NCBI GenBank assembly: GCA_963755335.1
Contig: CAVWJW010000002.1
Coordinates: 496,001 to 560,000, forward strand
Reading direction: 5' to 3'
Source of the DNA: UBA10649 sp963755335
GTDB lineage: Bacteria; Actinomycetota; Actinomycetes; S36-B12
Length of the DNA: 64,000 nt
Both the position numbers and the translations under genes were made by a program. The notes beneath the pieces were generated by a model, which saw only the letters and a list, made by a program, of their open reading frames with translations, had not been told where the DNA came from and did no database searches. Positions 1 through 9,094 of the stretch are shown here, piece by piece; positions within the stretch are counted from its first letter, which is position 1; each line of letters begins with the position of its first letter.

Positions 1-68
1 ACGAGGGCGATGTTCGGATAGCCGAAGGTTTCGGCGATCTGCCGGAATTGTGGTCGTACCGTCGAGCC

Positions 69-1140
69 ATGACCGGGGGAGACGATTACGGGAACGCAGT
101 TCAGGCGGTGGACCATCACGGACTGGACGCGGCCACGAGGGCACGTCGTGACGTCATCGTCACCCAGCAGGTCGCGCGGGAGGCCCCGTGGGTGATGCTG
201 GCGCTGGCACTGCTCATCGTCCTGTTCGACGCGGCTGTCGCTCGTGACGGGACTGGTCGCACCGGTCGGCCACTACGTCGCCGATGTCGTCCAGTGCCTG
301 TTCCTCCTCGTGGTGATCGCACTCTGCTGGGGGAAGTTCGTCCCCACGCACTGGGCACCGTGGCTGTTCGCTGCCGCAATCGTCGTGAACGTTGCGGCGC
401 TGAGCTACCGGCAAGCCGTGGACCCGTCGGGCAGTTCCATCGGCGTCATCCTCATGATCACGGTCCTGTGCGGTGGACTGCTGGCCATGTGGCCGCCTTT
501 CTGCATCTCGGCCATCGTCATCGTTCCCCTCGTCTCGGTGACCCTGATCCGTAGCGATCCCGCGGCCGCGGCACCGTGGATCATCGCCCTTCTGACCGGC
601 ATCGGTGCCAGCGCAGCCCTCCTCTTCGCACGGCGGCGATCGGCCACGGAGCTCGCCATCGCGCAGCGTGCCTTCGAGGGCATGGCCACCCACGACCAGG
701 CGACCGGACTGCTCAATCGGCATGGTCTGCTCAGCGCAACGGACCAGCTGGTGGGCACGTCCAGGCGCCTCGGACAGCCCCTCTTCGCCGTGTTCGTCGA
801 CGTTGTCGGGCTGAAGGGTGTCAACGACCGGCACGGTCACGGCACGGGCGACCTGGTCATCACCCGATGCGCGCAGGCGGTGCATCGTGCCAGCCGCGAC
901 AGCGATCTCGTGGCCCGCTGGGGCGGCGACGAGTTCGTCGTCATCGGCATCGGCCCCGAGCCGGACAGAGTGGACTACGCACGACGGATCGCGACGGCCA
1001 TGGACGTCCGCGGTCTGGAGAGCCAATGGTCCGGCTGCGTCTCGGTCGGGACCGCGTGCTGCATCGACACGGATGTGCTGTCGGTGATCGACGGCGCAGA
1101 CACGGACATGTACGCGTCCCGCACCCCCTGCTCCTCCTGA
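69..1140 (+). CDS. Membrane-anchored GGDEF diguanylate cyclase (frameshifted)
   Basis: Probable synthesis of cyclic di-GMP from two GTP at the inner membrane. The N-terminal part (ATG at 69) reads in one frame to about 240 and ends in a hydrophobic stretch. The rest continues one frame over from about 241 with more hydrophobic helices, then a cytoplasmic GGDEF domain. That domain shows TGLLNRHG, VNDRHGHGTGD and an intact RWGGDEFVV signature, so catalysis looks possible. Read as one chain it is about 356 residues; the GTG at 244 alone would give 298 and would cut the membrane region. The C-terminus is short: the usual AMYxAKxxGR end is only DMYASRTPCSS. No clear promoter is visible. Function is confident; continuity depends on the single-base slip being an error. 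Confidence 0.75.
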
Positions 1141-1214
1141 GCGATCGCGTGGCCCTCGCACCTCGTCGAGCGTCAAATACCCTTGACGCGCTGGGGGCCG
1201 CGAGGCGGCGATAC

Positions 1215-2215
1215 ATGGCTGAGGGTGACACGACGCCGTCGATCGAGATTCTGTCGGCGGGCGAGACCGACGTGGCCATCACCGCGTCCGATGGCTGGTC
1301 GCGGTCACGGCAGTGATCGCCGGGACGGGGTTGGCGTACTTCCTCGTCAACCGTCCACCACCTGAGGATCCCGTTGTCCGCGTGGCCTTCACCCCCTTGC
1401 CGGCCAGTTCGCAGATCATCATGGGCATCGAGAACCTGTATTCAAGGTCCGACACCGGTGAGGGCCCTGCCGCCAACTACCTCGTGTCCGTGCCAGACGC
1501 CGGGGAGGCGGTGGACGTGCTCGGCGTGAGCGGACCTGGCCTCGCCGCGCCACAATTGCCGACACCACACAGCAGGTCGGCGGTACTGGGCCATTCCGCT
1601 CAGGTGACCCTTGCCGCTGCTTTCGACTGCGCACAACCGGGTTGGTGGTCGGGGACCGACGGCGACTACCGGGTGAACGTGGCTCGCACCGATCGTTACG
1701 GGCGGGTCCTGCATGCGTTCGTCCCGCTGCCCGTCACGGCAGCCGCTGCATGGCGAGAGGTTCTGCAGCGCAGCTGCGTCTATACCGTCATGACGGCATC
1801 GACATTCGACCAGTGGACGGTCACGCCGCAGCCAGCCACGAGGACGATGCGATTGTCAGTACACGTACGCAACTCGGCTGAGTTCCCGATCTTCCTTCAG
1901 TTCGCCTTCCCGACCGCGCCACTCGGGACGGCACGCGTGGCGAGAGTTCCAGCCCATGGCCAGGCCGTGCTCAGGACTGAATGGCCCGCCGATCTCTGTG
2001 ATTTCTATCCGTGGGCGCTGCTGGCGCAGTCGACCCCAGACGACCCGAACTTCAACGTGGTTCTCGTGAACGCGGGCGTGCAGAACTTCTCGGCGGACCA
2101 CCGAGGCCAGGGATTCAACCCGTACCAGAACGCCATATCCATCCCGCACACCCTTCGCGTGCGGCTACAGCACGAACTCGATGACGCCTGCCGAAACGAG
2201 AGCACCCAGGGCTAG
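1215..2215 (+). CDS. Membrane-anchored extracytoplasmic protein of unknown function (frameshifted start)
   Basis: I do not recognise this family. A short acidic N-terminus starts at ATG 1215 and runs to about 1290; the reading then continues two frames over as a single transmembrane helix (WLVAVTAVIAGTGLAYFLV) followed by about 290 residues with no cytoplasmic motif, which would lie outside the membrane. The part from GTG 1313 alone is 300 residues but would begin in the middle of the helix, so I favour a one-base error near 1290. The outer domain has scattered Trp, Tyr and Cys residues and looks like a beta-rich secreted domain. It lies 75 bases downstream of the GGDEF gene on the same strand. 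Confidence 0.55.
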
Positions 2216-2285
2216 GACACCCGAGCACGGCAGGCGGAAACCCATTGCGCCGGACACCGTCCGACAGATGGGCCACGCTAGGTGC

Positions 2286-3764
2286 ATGGGAGAGGACGTC
2301 GCCGACCGCGCGTTCACACGCGAGGACCGGCAGGTGTTTCGCGACAAGGTGCACCGGTGCCTGGACGCGCTAGCCCGGATGCTGGCCGAATCGCAGTTCG
2401 ACTTCGAGCAGCCGCAGACCGGTATGGAGGTCGAGCTCAACCTCGTCGACGACGACGGACGCCCGTCGCTTCGCAATGCCGAGGTGCTGGCGAGGATCGA
2501 CGACCCGGCCTTCGTGCCGGAGCTGGGTCAGTTCAACCTCGAGATCAACGTGCCGCCCAAGAGCCTCAGGCAGGACGGCATCGATCGCTACGAGCACGAG
2601 GTGCGGGACGCACTCAACAAGGCCGACGGCAGGGCTCGCGAGATCGGTGCCCACATGGTGATGATCGGGATCCTGCCGACGGTGTTCGAGGAGCACATGA
2701 CTCCGGAGTCGCTCAGCGTGAACCCCCGGTATGCGCTGCTCGACCAGCAACTGCTCCTCGCCAGGGGTGAGGACCTCCACATCGACATCCGGGGCGGTGC
2801 TGAGGCGCTGGCGGCGTCCGCCGATTCGATCATCCCCGAGGCGGCCTGCACCAGCGCCCAGTTCCACCTGCAGGTGAGCCCCGACGAGTTCGCTCAGACC
2901 TGGAACGCCGCGCAGTGCCTTGCCGCCGTGCAGGTGGGCGTGGGCGCCAACTCGCCGTTCTTCCTGGGACGGCATCTGTGGAACGAGACTCGCATCGCCT
3001 TGTTCAGCCAGGCGGCTGACACGCGCCCGGTCGAGCTGAAGGCACAAGGCGTCCGCCCGCGCGTGTGGTTCGGGGAACGCTGGATCACCAGCGTCTTCGA
3101 CCTGTTTGAGGAGAACGCGTCGTACTTCCCCGCCCTGCTGCCGATCGTCGATGACGAAGACCCTCTCGCCGTTCTCGATGCGGGTGGAACTCCGCAACTG
3201 AGCGAGTTGCGACTCCACAACGGCACGGTGTGGCGCTGGAACCGGCCCGTCTATGACGTGTTCGAGGGCGTCCCGCACCTGAGGGTCGAGAACCGCGTGC
3301 TTCCTGCGGGCCCCACCGTCGTCGACATGCTGGCGAACGGCGCGCTCTACTTCGGCGCGCTGAAGGCGCTGTCCGCCCAGGAGCGCCCGGTGTGGTCCCA
3401 GATGGCGTTCACTACGGCAGAGGAGAACTTCACGAATGCGGCCACCCTGGGGATTGATGCCACGGTGTTCTGGCCCGGGTGCGGCGAGTTGCCGGTCAGT
3501 GAGCTGACGCTCCGCAAGCTCGTGCCGCTCGCGCACGAGGGCCTCAAGGAGTGGGGAGTCGACGACGCCATCCGCGAACGCCTCATGAGCGTCATCGAGG
3601 GACGCTGCACGACCGGGCGTAACGGGGCCACGTGGCAGGTCGACGCCGTGCGCAAGCTGGAGTCGACGGGGCTCGCACGGCACGAGGCGCTTCGCGTCAT
3701 GACCCAGGAGTACGTGACGCGTATGCACAGCAATGAGCCCGTGCACCTGTGGTCCTCGATCTAG
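2286..3764 (+). CDS. Glutamate-cysteine ligase family protein (GCS2-like)
   Basis: Carboxylate-amine ligase of the glutamate-cysteine ligase superfamily, which joins the gamma-carboxyl of glutamate to an amine (cysteine in the classic members) using ATP. About 492 residues from ATG 2286; an upstream start at 2181 would overlap the previous gene and add unlikely sequence. Visible family features are TGMEVELNLV near residue 45, FNLEINVPP near residue 82, and the later run with RVENRVLPAGPTVVDM typical of the substrate-binding fold. Actinobacteria make mycothiol, so the real substrate may not be cysteine; a role like EgtA (gamma-glutamylcysteine for ergothioneine) is possible, but no other egt genes are nearby. 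Fold call is firm, substrate open. Confidence 0.75.
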   Translation: MGEDVADRAFTREDRQVFRDKVHRCLDALARMLAESQFDFEQPQTGMEVELNLVDDDGRPSLRNAEVLARIDDPAFVPELGQFNLEINVPPKSLRQDGIDRYEHEVRDALNKADGRAREIGAHMVMIGILPTVFEEHMTPESLSVNPRYALLDQQLLLARGEDLHIDIRGGAEALAASADSIIPEAACTSAQFHLQVSPDEFAQTWNAAQCLAAVQVGVGANSPFFLGRHLWNETRIALFSQAADTRPVELKAQGVRPRVWFGERWITSVFDLFEENASYFPALLPIVDDEDPLAVLDAGGTPQLSELRLHNGTVWRWNRPVYDVFEGVPHLRVENRVLPAGPTVVDMLANGALYFGALKALSAQERPVWSQMAFTTAEENFTNAATLGIDATVFWPGCGELPVSELTLRKLVPLAHEGLKEWGVDDAIRERLMSVIEGRCTTGRNGATWQVDAVRKLESTGLARHEALRVMTQEYVTRMHSNEPVHLWSSI

Positions 3765-3773
3765 CGAGTCTGT

Positions 3774-5003
3774 CTATCGGGTGAAGTGACGCAGCGCGCC
3801 GAGCGCGGTATAGGCCAGAACCCCTGCACCGCAGCGGATTGCCCGCTCATCGACGTCGAAGGTGCTGGCATGTAGATCCAGTCGTGGTCGGTGCGAGGCG
3901 GGGTCGTGGACGCCGAGCCGGCCGTAGGACCCCGGAATGCGCTCCACGTACCACGCGAACGAGTCACCACCCCACGACTGCTCGGTCTCCACGACTCCGT
4001 CATCGCCCAGCGCGTCCCGCACACCGACCTCGAGCACACCGGTCATCGCCTCGTCGTTCATGACCGGGGGGACTCCGCGACGGTGCGCGATCTCCCACAT
4101 GGCACCACTGGCGCCGAGCACCTGCTCGACGGCCTCGTGGAAGAGGTCGGGGGTGCGCAGCCAGACGTCGTAGCGGGGCGTGCGCAGAGAGCCGCGGACG
4201 AACCCATGAGACGGGATCACGTTGGCCGCGTCACCGGAATGCGCGGCACCGAAGACGAGGCGCAGGTCGCCAGGGCGCTCCGTGAGAGAGTCGAGGACTC
4301 CCTGGGTCTGGGTGACCAGGCGACCCAGCAACGCCACGAGATCGACCGTCCGTTCGGGCCGCGCCGTGTGGCCGCCGGGCCCTCGCACGATGACCTCGAC
4401 GAGGTCCGCGGCCGACGTGAGCGCCCCAACGCGCGTGCCGACGTGCCCGACGTCGACCTTGGGATCGCAGTGCAGCCCGAAGATGGCGAGCACCCCCTCG
4501 AGGCGACCCTCCTGGAGGATGTCGACGGCTCCTCCGGGAACCGTCTCCTCGGCCGGCTCGAACACCAGACGCACGGTGCCCGAGACACCCGCATCGGCCG
4601 CGACCGATGCGAGCGCGCGAGCAGCGCCCAGGACAGCGGTGACGTGCACATCGTGGCCGCAGGCGTGGGCGGCACCGTCCGCCTGGGATCGGTAGCCGAC
4701 GTCCTTCTCGTCCTGCATCGCCAAGGCATCGATGTCGGCTCGGAGCGCGACGATGGGCGAGTCATCCGACGGGGTGCCAATGACAAGGTCGCAGACGAGG
4801 CCGGTCCCGACCGTCAATCGTGTGGGCTCGAGTCCGATGTCCCGGAGGTGCTGCTCGATCCAGAGAGTGGTGCCCGTCTCGCGCGAGCTGAGCTCGGGGT
4901 GTGCGTGCAGGTCGCGCCGCATCTCGACCAGAAGGCTTTCGTCCGCGGTGAGGGCCTCCTCGATCCGACTGCGCACCCTCGCAGACTCCGCGGCCGACGT
5001 CAC
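3774..5003 (-). CDS. M20-family amidohydrolase (IAA-amino acid / hippurate hydrolase type)
   Basis: Cytoplasmic metal-dependent amidohydrolase, 409 residues from GTG 5003, the usual length for this group. It shows RADIDAL (88-94), the metal-binding HACGHDVH (113-120), EPAEE (about 149-153) and the dimerisation-domain pattern GPGGHTARPE. Members release amino acids from N-acyl or N-aroyl conjugates, or open gamma-lactam-like amides; which substrate this one takes cannot be told from sequence. It ends convergently 9 bases from the ligase gene and starts back to back with the MmcQ-like gene at 5026, so the short space 5004-5025 must hold starts or promoters for both. Confidence 0.85.
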   Translation of the reverse strand: MTSAAESARVRSRIEEALTADESLLVEMRRDLHAHPELSSRETGTTLWIEQHLRDIGLEPTRLTVGTGLVCDLVIGTPSDDSPIVALRADIDALAMQDEKDVGYRSQADGAAHACGHDVHVTAVLGAARALASVAADAGVSGTVRLVFEPAEETVPGGAVDILQEGRLEGVLAIFGLHCDPKVDVGHVGTRVGALTSAADLVEVIVRGPGGHTARPERTVDLVALLGRLVTQTQGVLDSLTERPGDLRLVFGAAHSGDAANVIPSHGFVRGSLRTPRYDVWLRTPDLFHEAVEQVLGASGAMWEIAHRRGVPPVMNDEAMTGVLEVGVRDALGDDGVVETEQSWGGDSFAWYVERIPGSYGRLGVHDPASHRPRLDLHASTFDVDERAIRCGAGVLAYTALGALRHFTR

Positions 5004-5025
5004 CCCGCCACACTACGGTGAATGG

Positions 5026-5385
5026 GTGTCTGATTCCGACGATGTGCGCAGCATCGCCCTGTCCCTGGCAGGCGTAGTCGAGATCGACAGCGACGGCTTC
5101 GACTTCAGGGTCGGCGGTCACGGTTTCGTCTGGTCGTATCCCGAGCGCATCCCCGGCCGGCCGAGAGTCATTCGCACCGACATCGCGGTTCTCTTCGTCG
5201 GGGACGAGGCCGAGAAGCAGGCGCTGCTTCGAGGCGAGCCCGACCTCTTCTTCACCGCCGCCGGATACGACAACGTGCCTCTCGTGATGGTCCGACTCGA
5301 GAAGGTCAGCAGACGACGCCTGAAGGAGCTCGTCACCGACGCGTGGCGCATGCGCACGGCCGCGGGTCGGCAGGCTGAGGACTAG
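5026..5385 (+). CDS. MmcQ/YjbR family protein
   Basis: Small 119-residue protein of the MmcQ/YjbR (CyaY-like fold) family, whose members are thought to bind DNA or act in stress but lack a settled function. The start is GTG 5026 (V-S-D-S-D-D-V-R); the longer open frame before it is only the reverse of the M20 gene. Family-like features are the LAGVVEIDSDGFDFRV opening, a central LRGEPDLFFTAAGYD segment and a C-terminal helix with LKELVTDAWRM. It ends three bases into the stop of the convergent glutaminase gene, so transcripts overlap tail to tail. Confidence 0.75.
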   Translation: MSDSDDVRSIALSLAGVVEIDSDGFDFRVGGHGFVWSYPERIPGRPRVIRTDIAVLFVGDEAEKQALLRGEPDLFFTAAGYDNVPLVMVRLEKVSRRRLKELVTDAWRMRTAAGRQAED

Positions 5386-6318
5386 GCGAAGATGTCGAGG
5401 CCGAGCTCGCGAGCCAGCCGCTGGGCCACGAGCTGACCCTTCACGCTGTTGCCGGCAGCATCCAGTGGTGGCGCGAACGTGCCGAGGCCGCCCTTGCCCG
5501 GCGACACGGTCACCATGCCGCCTCCGATGCCACTCTTGCCCGGAAGCCCGACGTCGAGCAGCCAGTCGCCGGTCGTCTCGTACAGGCCGGCAACCGCCAT
5601 GACGGCAATGGTGGCGCGGGCAACGTCGGGGCTTACCACGCGCACGCCCGTCACCGGGTTCACGCCGCCGGCAGCAAGGGTCGCCCCCATGACGGCCAGA
5701 TCCGCCGCGGTGACCTCGAGGCAGCTGGTGCGCGTGTAGAGGTCGGTCACGACCTCGGGGTCGCCGGCCAGCGCCTGCCGGTCCGTGAGGAGCAGGGCCA
5801 GCGCGCGATTGCGGTGGTTCGAAGCGGAAGCCGAGGCGTACATGACGTCGTGCACCTTCAGGCGCCCGCCCGGCGAAGCCGGACAGGCCAGCCAACGCGA
5901 CGTCCCAGCGCTCGGCAGTCGAGGTCCCGGGCAGGAGGCTCGTACTCACGAGGGCGCCAGCGTTGACCATGGGATTCGTCCGTGACGACGGGTCGCGCTC
6001 GACGGCCGCCAGCGAGTTGAACGGCAGGCCCGTCGCATTGACCCCGATCTGGCCGCGCACCGCGTCAAGTCCATGGGCCTGGCTCACGAGGGCGAAGACA
6101 AAAGGCTTGGCGCAGCTCATGATCGTGAAGGCGGCGCGCGAATCACCCACTTCGCTCAGCCGTCCGTCGATGTCCGCGACGGCGATCCCGAAGAGGTGCG
6201 GGTCGACCTCGGCCAGGGCCGGGTAGACGGACGAGACGTCTCCTGCGGTCACGTCGCCCAGTTCGAGATGGGCCTGCCCGAGGAGTCGCTCGACCTGCGT
6301 CGGCTCGCTCTGCGTCAC
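5382..6318 (-). pseudogene. glsA: Glutaminase (frameshifted)
   Basis: Serine-dependent beta-lactamase-fold glutaminase, hydrolysing L-glutamine to glutamate and ammonia. The N-terminal half starts at GTG 6318 and shows the catalytic SCAK (S-x-x-K) and NPMVNAGA; the C-terminal half has MYASASASN, PGKSGIGGG and the end GLDIFA. The two halves are in different frames: near 5868 a run of three Gs has one base too many, and removing it gives GRRLKVHDVMYAS and about 311 residues, the normal length. GTG overlaps the TGA of the upstream metallopeptidase (GTGA), so the two are translationally coupled. Given the other single-base slips here, a sequencing error is likelier than true inactivation. Confidence 0.85.
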
Positions 6319-7367
6319 CGCGACGCCGTCCTTCGTGCGGTGCTGACGACCTTGTGGACGAACGCCAGCTTGTCGATGACCGGCTGATTCATCGTGAAGG
6401 GATAGAGATCCCTCTGGCCCATCGAGCGATTGACGCGGTTGAACATCATCGACAGCCAGTGCCAGTCGCTCAGGGCCCGGTCCAGCCCCAGCTCCGAGTA
6501 GTCGAGGGCCGGGACGATGTCGTGCTGGATGACGCCGTCGACTCGGTCGGAGTCCAGGACGACGCCGGCCGCAGCCGCGGTCGCCAGTGTCCCGGTGATG
6601 TGCAGGTAGTGGGCGAAGGTCTCCGCGAAGTCCTCCCACGGATGCATCGTGGCGTACTCGGAGATGAAACTGTCAGCCCAGTCCTCGGGTGCACCGAACA
6701 CGTAGTGCCGCTCGAGCGCATCCGAGTAGCTGGCGCGCTCGTCACCGAACAGCTCCCGGCATTCGCCCAGCAGCGGCTCGGCGGCGACCAGCACCTGTTG
6801 GTAGTAGTGACCGACCTCGTGGCGGAAGTGCCCGAGCATGGTGCGGTAGGGCTCCCCCAGCCGCACGCGCTGCGCCTCGCGGTGGGCGTCCAGGCTCTCC
6901 GCCAGGTCGATCGTGATCACTCCGTTGGCATGCCCGATCACGACCGGCTCGCCGCTGCGGCTGGACAGCAGGTCGAAGGCCAGGCCGCCCTCCCGCTCGT
7001 AGTAGGGCACCACCGGCAGTCCGAGCTCGAGAAGCTGCACCAGCAGCCTTCGCAGAGCCACCGCCGTATCGGCCAGCTTCTCCAGCGCGATGGTGTCGTC
7101 GGAGGCCGGACGTCGACGCGTCAACCGGCACGCGAAGCATCGTCCCGACTCGTCGTCGACGGACACCAGCCAGTTGCACTGCCATGACCAGTTCGCGCAG
7201 CGCACCCAGCGAGTGCCGTCGAGGATCGACCCTTCCGTAATGGCCGCGACGAACGAAAGCGACGGGTAGTGGTACCCGATGCTGGCCCCGCAGTTCGTGC
7301 ACTCCTGCGATTCAAGGAAGGCGATCGCCCCGCATCGGGGACATCTGGGAGCAGCCACCCGCGGCAC
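6315..7367 (-). CDS. Zinc-ribbon putative zinc metallopeptidase (Peptidase_Mx type)
   Basis: 350-residue protein with an N-terminal zinc ribbon (CPRCG then CTNCG, followed by a second Cys pair ending CFAC) and a peptidase-like domain carrying HEVGHYY near residue 180, the HExxH metal-binding signature. This arrangement is the COG4307 / zinc-ribbon plus Peptidase_Mx family, whose substrate is not known. No signal peptide or membrane segment is seen, so it should be cytoplasmic. It is upstream of, and overlaps by four bases, the glutaminase gene, which suggests joint expression. The first methionine at 7367 leaves the ribbon directly at the N-terminus, as usual in the family. Confidence 0.8.
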   Translation of the reverse strand: MPRVAAPRCPRCGAIAFLESQECTNCGASIGYHYPSLSFVAAITEGSILDGTRWVRCANWSWQCNWLVSVDDESGRCFACRLTRRRPASDDTIALEKLADTAVALRRLLVQLLELGLPVVPYYEREGGLAFDLLSSRSGEPVVIGHANGVITIDLAESLDAHREAQRVRLGEPYRTMLGHFRHEVGHYYQQVLVAAEPLLGECRELFGDERASYSDALERHYVFGAPEDWADSFISEYATMHPWEDFAETFAHYLHITGTLATAAAAGVVLDSDRVDGVIQHDIVPALDYSELGLDRALSDWHWLSMMFNRVNRSMGQRDLYPFTMNQPVIDKLAFVHKVVSTARRTASR

Positions 7368-7482
7368 CCTACATCCGAGGGTTTGCCGTCACACGCCGCG
7401 TCAAACTCCCCGCTTCGAGGATCAGCCCCGAGGCCACACCGATCACCATGACCGCGGCCTTGACCCATTCCACGGAGGCGAC

Positions 7483-7785
7483 ATGTTCCACCCCTACCTC
7501 ACCGCCGAGCTGAATGCTCTTCGTCAGGCCGATCTGCACCGCGAGGCAGAGAACCGCCGTGCCATCACCCTCGCACGGGAAGGCCGCGCGAAGGGCCCGG
7601 TAGCGCGGGGAGGGCTTCTGCCCCGGATCAGCGTCGTCCTTCGCGCCCTCCGCAACCTCGCAAGGAGGCCCGAGCCCACACAATCGAGAGGAACACCATG
7701 CTCAACGCCTATTGCCCAGCACACGGAACCGAGGTCCTGCTCGGCTTCAGCCGCATTCGCGGCATGGCCAACGTCGACGGGTTGA
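7483..7785 (+). CDS. Small hypothetical protein, Arg/Ala-rich
   Basis: Up to 100 residues from ATG 7483, beginning MFHPYLTAELNALRQADLHR, a helical charged start of a kind often seen in short actinobacterial proteins near sigma factors. The family is not one I can name. The open frame runs 88 bases into the next gene, and its last 30 residues look like out-of-frame sequence, so the true end may be earlier and obscured by a base error. It is the first of four short same-strand genes leading to the ECF sigma factor at 8259, which may be co-regulated. Confidence 0.4.
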   Translation: MFHPYLTAELNALRQADLHREAENRRAITLAREGRAKGPVARGGLLPRISVVLRALRNLARRPEPTQSRGTPCSTPIAQHTEPRSCSASAAFAAWPTSTG

Positions 7786-7901
7786 TCATCATCGACCTGG
7801 AGTGCTACGACGGACAGCGCGTGCATCACTACACGGGCAGACGCTTTCACGAGTTCGCGACGCGTTCCGACGGGTCGACCGGCGACGGGCCTTCTGCCTG
7901 A
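7698..7901 (+). CDS. Small hypothetical protein (67 aa)
   Basis: 67 residues from ATG 7698, preceded by a good AGAGGA ribosome site. It opens MLNAYCPAHGTEVLLG and continues with a beta-strand-like ECYDGQRVHHYTGRRF segment; two Cys and several His could bind a metal, but a full zinc-finger pattern is not present. I do not recognise a function. It lies just upstream of a small membrane protein and the ECF sigma factor, and its good ribosome site argues that it is real rather than a chance frame. Confidence 0.6.
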   Translation: MLNAYCPAHGTEVLLGFSRIRGMANVDGLIIIDLECYDGQRVHHYTGRRFHEFATRSDGSTGDGPSA

Positions 7902-8011
7902 CGGTGTGACCGGGGTCTCAATCCGCAGGTGTATCCCTCCGGGCAGGTCATCCGTCTAGGTGGCTGAAGGAACAACAACCCCGCCCGAGCGGGCCAACCG
8001 AAGGACACACC

Positions 8012-8254
8012 ATGAAGCGCAACGAAGGAACACTCGATCGGGTGCTGCGAGCCGTCGCCGCGGCCGGCGCCCTCATCGTCGCCGCGATCGTCGGCTTCGG
8101 CACGATCGCGGGAATCGTCCTCGTGGTGGTGGCCGTGATCCTCGCCGTGACCGCCATCGCCGGCTTCTGCCCGCTGTACCGGCTGTTCGGCCTGTCGACC
8201 TACCGCCCCAGTTCGTCATCGACTCCCGCAGGCGATCAGGTTCGGGTTCACTGA
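8012..8254 (+). CDS. DUF2892 (YgaP-type) small membrane protein
   Basis: 80-residue inner-membrane protein with two helices and the family pattern of a basic amphipathic start (MKRNEGTLDRVLR) and a CPLYRLFGLSTY motif after the second helix. In YgaP of E. coli such a domain is fused to rhodanese; here it stands alone. DUF2892 members have no settled role. The stop is four bases before the ATG of the ECF sigma gene, so the two are almost certainly one transcript; the membrane protein could take part in sensing for the sigma factor, which is inference only. Confidence 0.75.
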   Translation: MKRNEGTLDRVLRAVAAAGALIVAAIVGFGTIAGIVLVVVAVILAVTAIAGFCPLYRLFGLSTYRPSSSSTPAGDQVRVH

Positions 8255-8258
8255 TCCG

Positions 8259-9023
8259 ATGACCGCCCCCACGCAGGACCTTGCCGCCCGCATCACCGCG
8301 GAGCTGCCTGCGCTGATGCGAACCGCCCGGGCCCTCATGCGGGACGAGGCCCGGGCGGAAGACCTGCTGCACGACACCGTCGTCCGGGCACTCGAGCGCG
8401 CCGACTCTTTTCGTGGCGAGTCCAGCCTGAGGCATTGGCTGCGGCGGATCATGCACAACATCGCCATCGACCAGGCCCGACGTCCGCAGGAGATGCTCGT
8501 CGAGGAGCTCGAGGACAGGTGGCGCGATGACGACTACACCGTCGACGCCGCGGCCGTCATCGCGAACGCCGAGACCCACGACGAGATCCTCGACGCCCTG
8601 GTGCGGCTCCCCTACGCCTATCGCGTCGCCATCGTCCTGCACGACATGGAAGGGCTGACCATGCGGGAGATCGCCGACCTCACCGACACTGAGCTGCCCG
8701 CCGCGAAGCAGCGGCTGCGCCGAGGTCGGATGGCCCTGGTCTCCGCTCTCGCCTCCGGTCACGAGCGACGGCTGGCTCTCCACGGTGTGCCTCTGCGCTG
8801 CTGGGACGCACGCGCACAGGTGTCGGAGTACCTCGACGGCGAACTCGAACCGGATGCCGCCGCCAAGGTCGAGCAGCATCTGGAGACCTGTCCGACCTGT
8901 CCGCCCCTGTACGCCGCGCTTGTCGGCGTCACCGCAGTCGTCGCTGGGCTGCGTGACAGCGACCGCGTGATCGAACCGCCTCTCGCCGAGCGGATCGCCA
9001 TAGCGATGCGTGACCGACGGTGA
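8259..9023 (+). CDS. ECF sigma factor fused to a zinc-finger anti-sigma domain
   Basis: 254 residues. Residues about 15-85 form sigma region 2 (ARAEDLLHDTVVRALE, LRHWLRRIMHNIAID) and about 115-170 region 4 (LPYAYRVAIVLHDMEGLTMREIADL), enough for -10/-35 recognition. After a linker comes a zf-HC2/ZAS-like domain: SEYLDGELEPDA and HLETCPTC (H-x3-C-x2-C, near 207-214), the zinc motif of RsrA/ZAS anti-sigma factors, with an N-terminal Cys in the same domain. Most ECF factors have this inhibitor as a separate gene. Here a fused, probably intramolecular redox- or metal-sensitive clamp is implied. No separate anti-sigma gene follows. Confidence 0.85.
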   Translation: MTAPTQDLAARITAELPALMRTARALMRDEARAEDLLHDTVVRALERADSFRGESSLRHWLRRIMHNIAIDQARRPQEMLVEELEDRWRDDDYTVDAAAVIANAETHDEILDALVRLPYAYRVAIVLHDMEGLTMREIADLTDTELPAAKQRLRRGRMALVSALASGHERRLALHGVPLRCWDARAQVSEYLDGELEPDAAAKVEQHLETCPTCPPLYAALVGVTAVVAGLRDSDRVIEPPLAERIAIAMRDRR

Positions 9024-9094
9024 CTCCTGCATCTCCTGCCATCCGGCTAAGGTGACCGCGCTGCGAAGATCCGAAGCGAAGACTGGGAGTGCGC

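Noticed and set aside
2370..3746. 458-codon minus-strand frame opposite the glutamate-cysteine ligase gene
   Set aside because: Anti-frame of a well-conserved gene, with no start site or motif.
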